The notes under the pieces: generated by a model
Databases searched by the model: none
The model's input: only the letters and a program-made list of their open reading frames with translations
Told to the model about the DNA's origin: nothing
Origin: Paenibacillus sp.
GTDB taxonomy: Bacteria > Bacillota > Bacilli > Paenibacillales > NBRC-103111
DNA: 64,000 nucleotides
Direction of reading: 5' to 3'
Assembly (NCBI GenBank): GCA_031180825.1
Contig: JAPSLM010000004.1
Coordinates: 124,001-188,000, forward strand
Shown here: positions 62,845-64,000 of the stretch, piece by piece
How the letters are laid out: each line of letters opens with the position of its first letter
Numbering within the stretch: the stretch's first letter is position 1
Made by a program: the position numbers and the translations under genes

Positions 62845-64000
62845 TTACTTGCCGGTTAAGGTCCGGCCGGGTGAAGCCGGCGTTTCAAGAGCAGCTTTCT
62901 TCGGCGTTGCGGCGTCCGCCATGTAGCGGTCAACCAGCGCGGCGGCTTCCGCACGGGTAATCCGCCTTTCCGGCTCGAATCGCTCTGCCGTCACGCCGTC
63001 GATCCAGCCGGCCCGCTTAAGGCCGGCGATGGCCTCCGCGGCCCAGAAGCCCGCCTTCACGTCCGGGAACGGCGGCTGCGCATCCGTGGCTTGCGGCGCC
63101 TTCGCCAGCCGCTGAAACATCGCCGCCGCCTCCGCCCGGGTCACGGGCCGGTCGGGCCGCAGCGTGCCGTCGGGGTAGCCCTCCAGCACGCCGGCCTTCA
63201 CCGCCCGGTCGAGGGCGGCGAAGGCCCAGTGCCTCGCGCTCGCGTCGCGGTACGCGCCCGCGCCGGCCCCGGCGGCTTCGCAGCTCCCGCTGCGTTCGCC
63301 GTAAACCCCGCCGGTGACCGTGCCGTCACCGGCGCAGGCGCTCCCTGCCGGCTTTGCCGCCGGCAGGTCGAACACCCGCCCGAGCAGCGTCGCCCACTCC
63401 GCTCTCGTCATCATCCGGCCGGGCTCGAACCGCCCGCCGGTGCCTTCAACCACGCCCTGCGCTTTCAGCCGCAGGACGGCGTCCCGGGCCCAGTGTCCCC
63501 GAAGATCGGGGAACACGCTGCCTTGCAGCGATATGTACGCTTCAATGCCGCGGGCAATGCCGAGCGCCATCGTCTGGCGCATTGACTCGCTGGCCAGCAG
63601 CTCCGCATCCGCGGCATTCGAAAGAAATGCCGTCTCTACGAGAATGCTCGGAATCGTTCCCATCCGTACCACATATACCGCACTGGGGACCAGCCCTTTG
63701 TTTTGCAGCCCCGTCGTTTGCACGAAGGCGTCCAGCACCTGCTGCGCGAGCTGGCGGCTCTCCGGAGTGAGCGCCTTCATTTCCTCGCTGGCGGGGTAGC
63801 TGCTCTGGGGGTAGGCGTCGTCATAATAGAGCACCATGGCCCCGCGCGTGTTTGTGTTAAAATACGAATTCGCGTGAACGGAAACAAACAGATCGGCCTG
63901 CTGGCCGTTGGCGAAGTCGACGCGTCCCTTGAGCGAAATATAATCGTCGGTATCCCGGGACATGACCACCTCATAGCCTTGTTGGACAAGCAGGTTCCGC
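62845..64000 (-). CDS. N-acetylmuramoyl-L-alanine amidase with SLH repeats, N-terminus beyond window
   Basis: The reverse frame is open to base 64000, so the start lies outside. Visible parts: the second half of an Amidase_3 domain (GYEVVMSRDTDDYISL, LFVSVHANSYFN with a zinc histidine, SILVETAFLSNAAD with the catalytic glutamate), then three S-layer-homology repeats (about 63530 to 62890) with FPDLRGHWARDAV, ASARHWAFAALDRAV and FPDVKAGFWAAEAI, each followed by the TRAE motif. The SLH repeats anchor it to wall polymer, so it is a surface peptidoglycan hydrolase. The linker between repeats one and two is unusually rich in Gly and Ala and very GC-rich. Confidence 0.92.
   Translation of the reverse strand, partial: RNLLVQQGYEVVMSRDTDDYISLKGRVDFANGQQADLFVSVHANSYFNTNTRGAMVLYYDDAYPQSSYPASEEMKALTPESRQLAQQVLDAFVQTTGLQNKGLVPSAVYVVRMGTIPSILVETAFLSNAADAELLASESMRQTMALGIARGIEAYISLQGSVFPDLRGHWARDAVLRLKAQGVVEGTGGRFEPGRMMTRAEWATLLGRVFDLPAAKPAGSACAGDGTVTGGVYGERSGSCEAAGAGAGAYRDASARHWAFAALDRAVKAGVLEGYPDGTLRPDRPVTRAEAAAMFQRLAKAPQATDAQPPFPDVKAGFWAAEAIAGLKRAGWIDGVTAERFEPERRITRAEAAALVDRYMADAATPKKAALETPASPGRTLTGK

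Overview
The window looks like a piece of chromosome from a spore-forming, moderately GC-rich member of the Bacillota, most like Paenibacillus or a close relative. The evidence is the sporulation and germination genes (gerM, cwlD, lonB, spoVID, spoIIB and a divergent Ger(x)C lipoprotein), S-layer-homology and stalk-domain surface proteins, strong AGGAGG-type ribosome binding sites with frequent TTG and GTG starts, a T-box in front of valS, and gene order that follows the known Bacillus subtilis tig-clpX-lonB-lonA-ysxC-hemA...hemL-spoVID-valS-folC-spoIIB block with insertions. No tRNA, rRNA, transposase, prophage or CRISPR was recognised.

Layout. 1-5.4 kb: 3' part of glpD with a terminator-like leader, a DUF2071 gene, then an operon of two DGQHR-domain (DndB-like) proteins behind a double palindrome, and a short ORF without a standard start codon. 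5.7-16.3 kb: a ROK regulator lacking the usual zinc ligands, a methyltransferase, an MBL-fold hydrolase, a divergent Ger(x)C-like lipoprotein, a PgpA-like protein, a PAS-GGDEF protein, gerM-rph-rdgB and asnB. 16.6-23 kb: two uncharacterised genes, then tig, clpP, clpX and ispG. 23-36 kb: a cytochrome P450, a divergent polysaccharide deacetylase, cwlD, lonB behind a forespore-type promoter, lon, the GTPase ysxC, a stalk-domain protein and an RND exporter. 36-39 kb: two uncharacterised proteins, speD and about 700 bp of hairpin-rich non-coding DNA.

39.1-50.7 kb is a compact tetrapyrrole locus: hemA, hemX, a precorrin-2 dehydrogenase, hemC, a CobA-HemD fusion, hemB, then, behind a second promoter, hemE, hemH, hemY and hemL. 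It covers glutamyl-tRNA to coproporphyrin-type heme intermediates plus the siroheme branch. No chdC/hemQ gene is visible for the last heme step of the coproporphyrin pathway. 50.7-64 kb: a phosphodiester glycosidase-like protein with a long disordered tail, a small membrane protein overlapping an RluA-type pseudouridine synthase, spoVID with a 45-bp minisatellite, T-box-valS, folC, murC, spoIIB and the 3' part of an amidase with SLH repeats.

The best candidates for something undescribed are the paired DGQHR operon with its operator-like palindromes and no dnd modification genes nearby, a helically phased array of ACATA repeats upstream of clpP, and the structured non-coding DNA before ysxC and hemA. 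Most other genes are housekeeping. All assignments come from reading motifs and gene order by eye; no database search was run.
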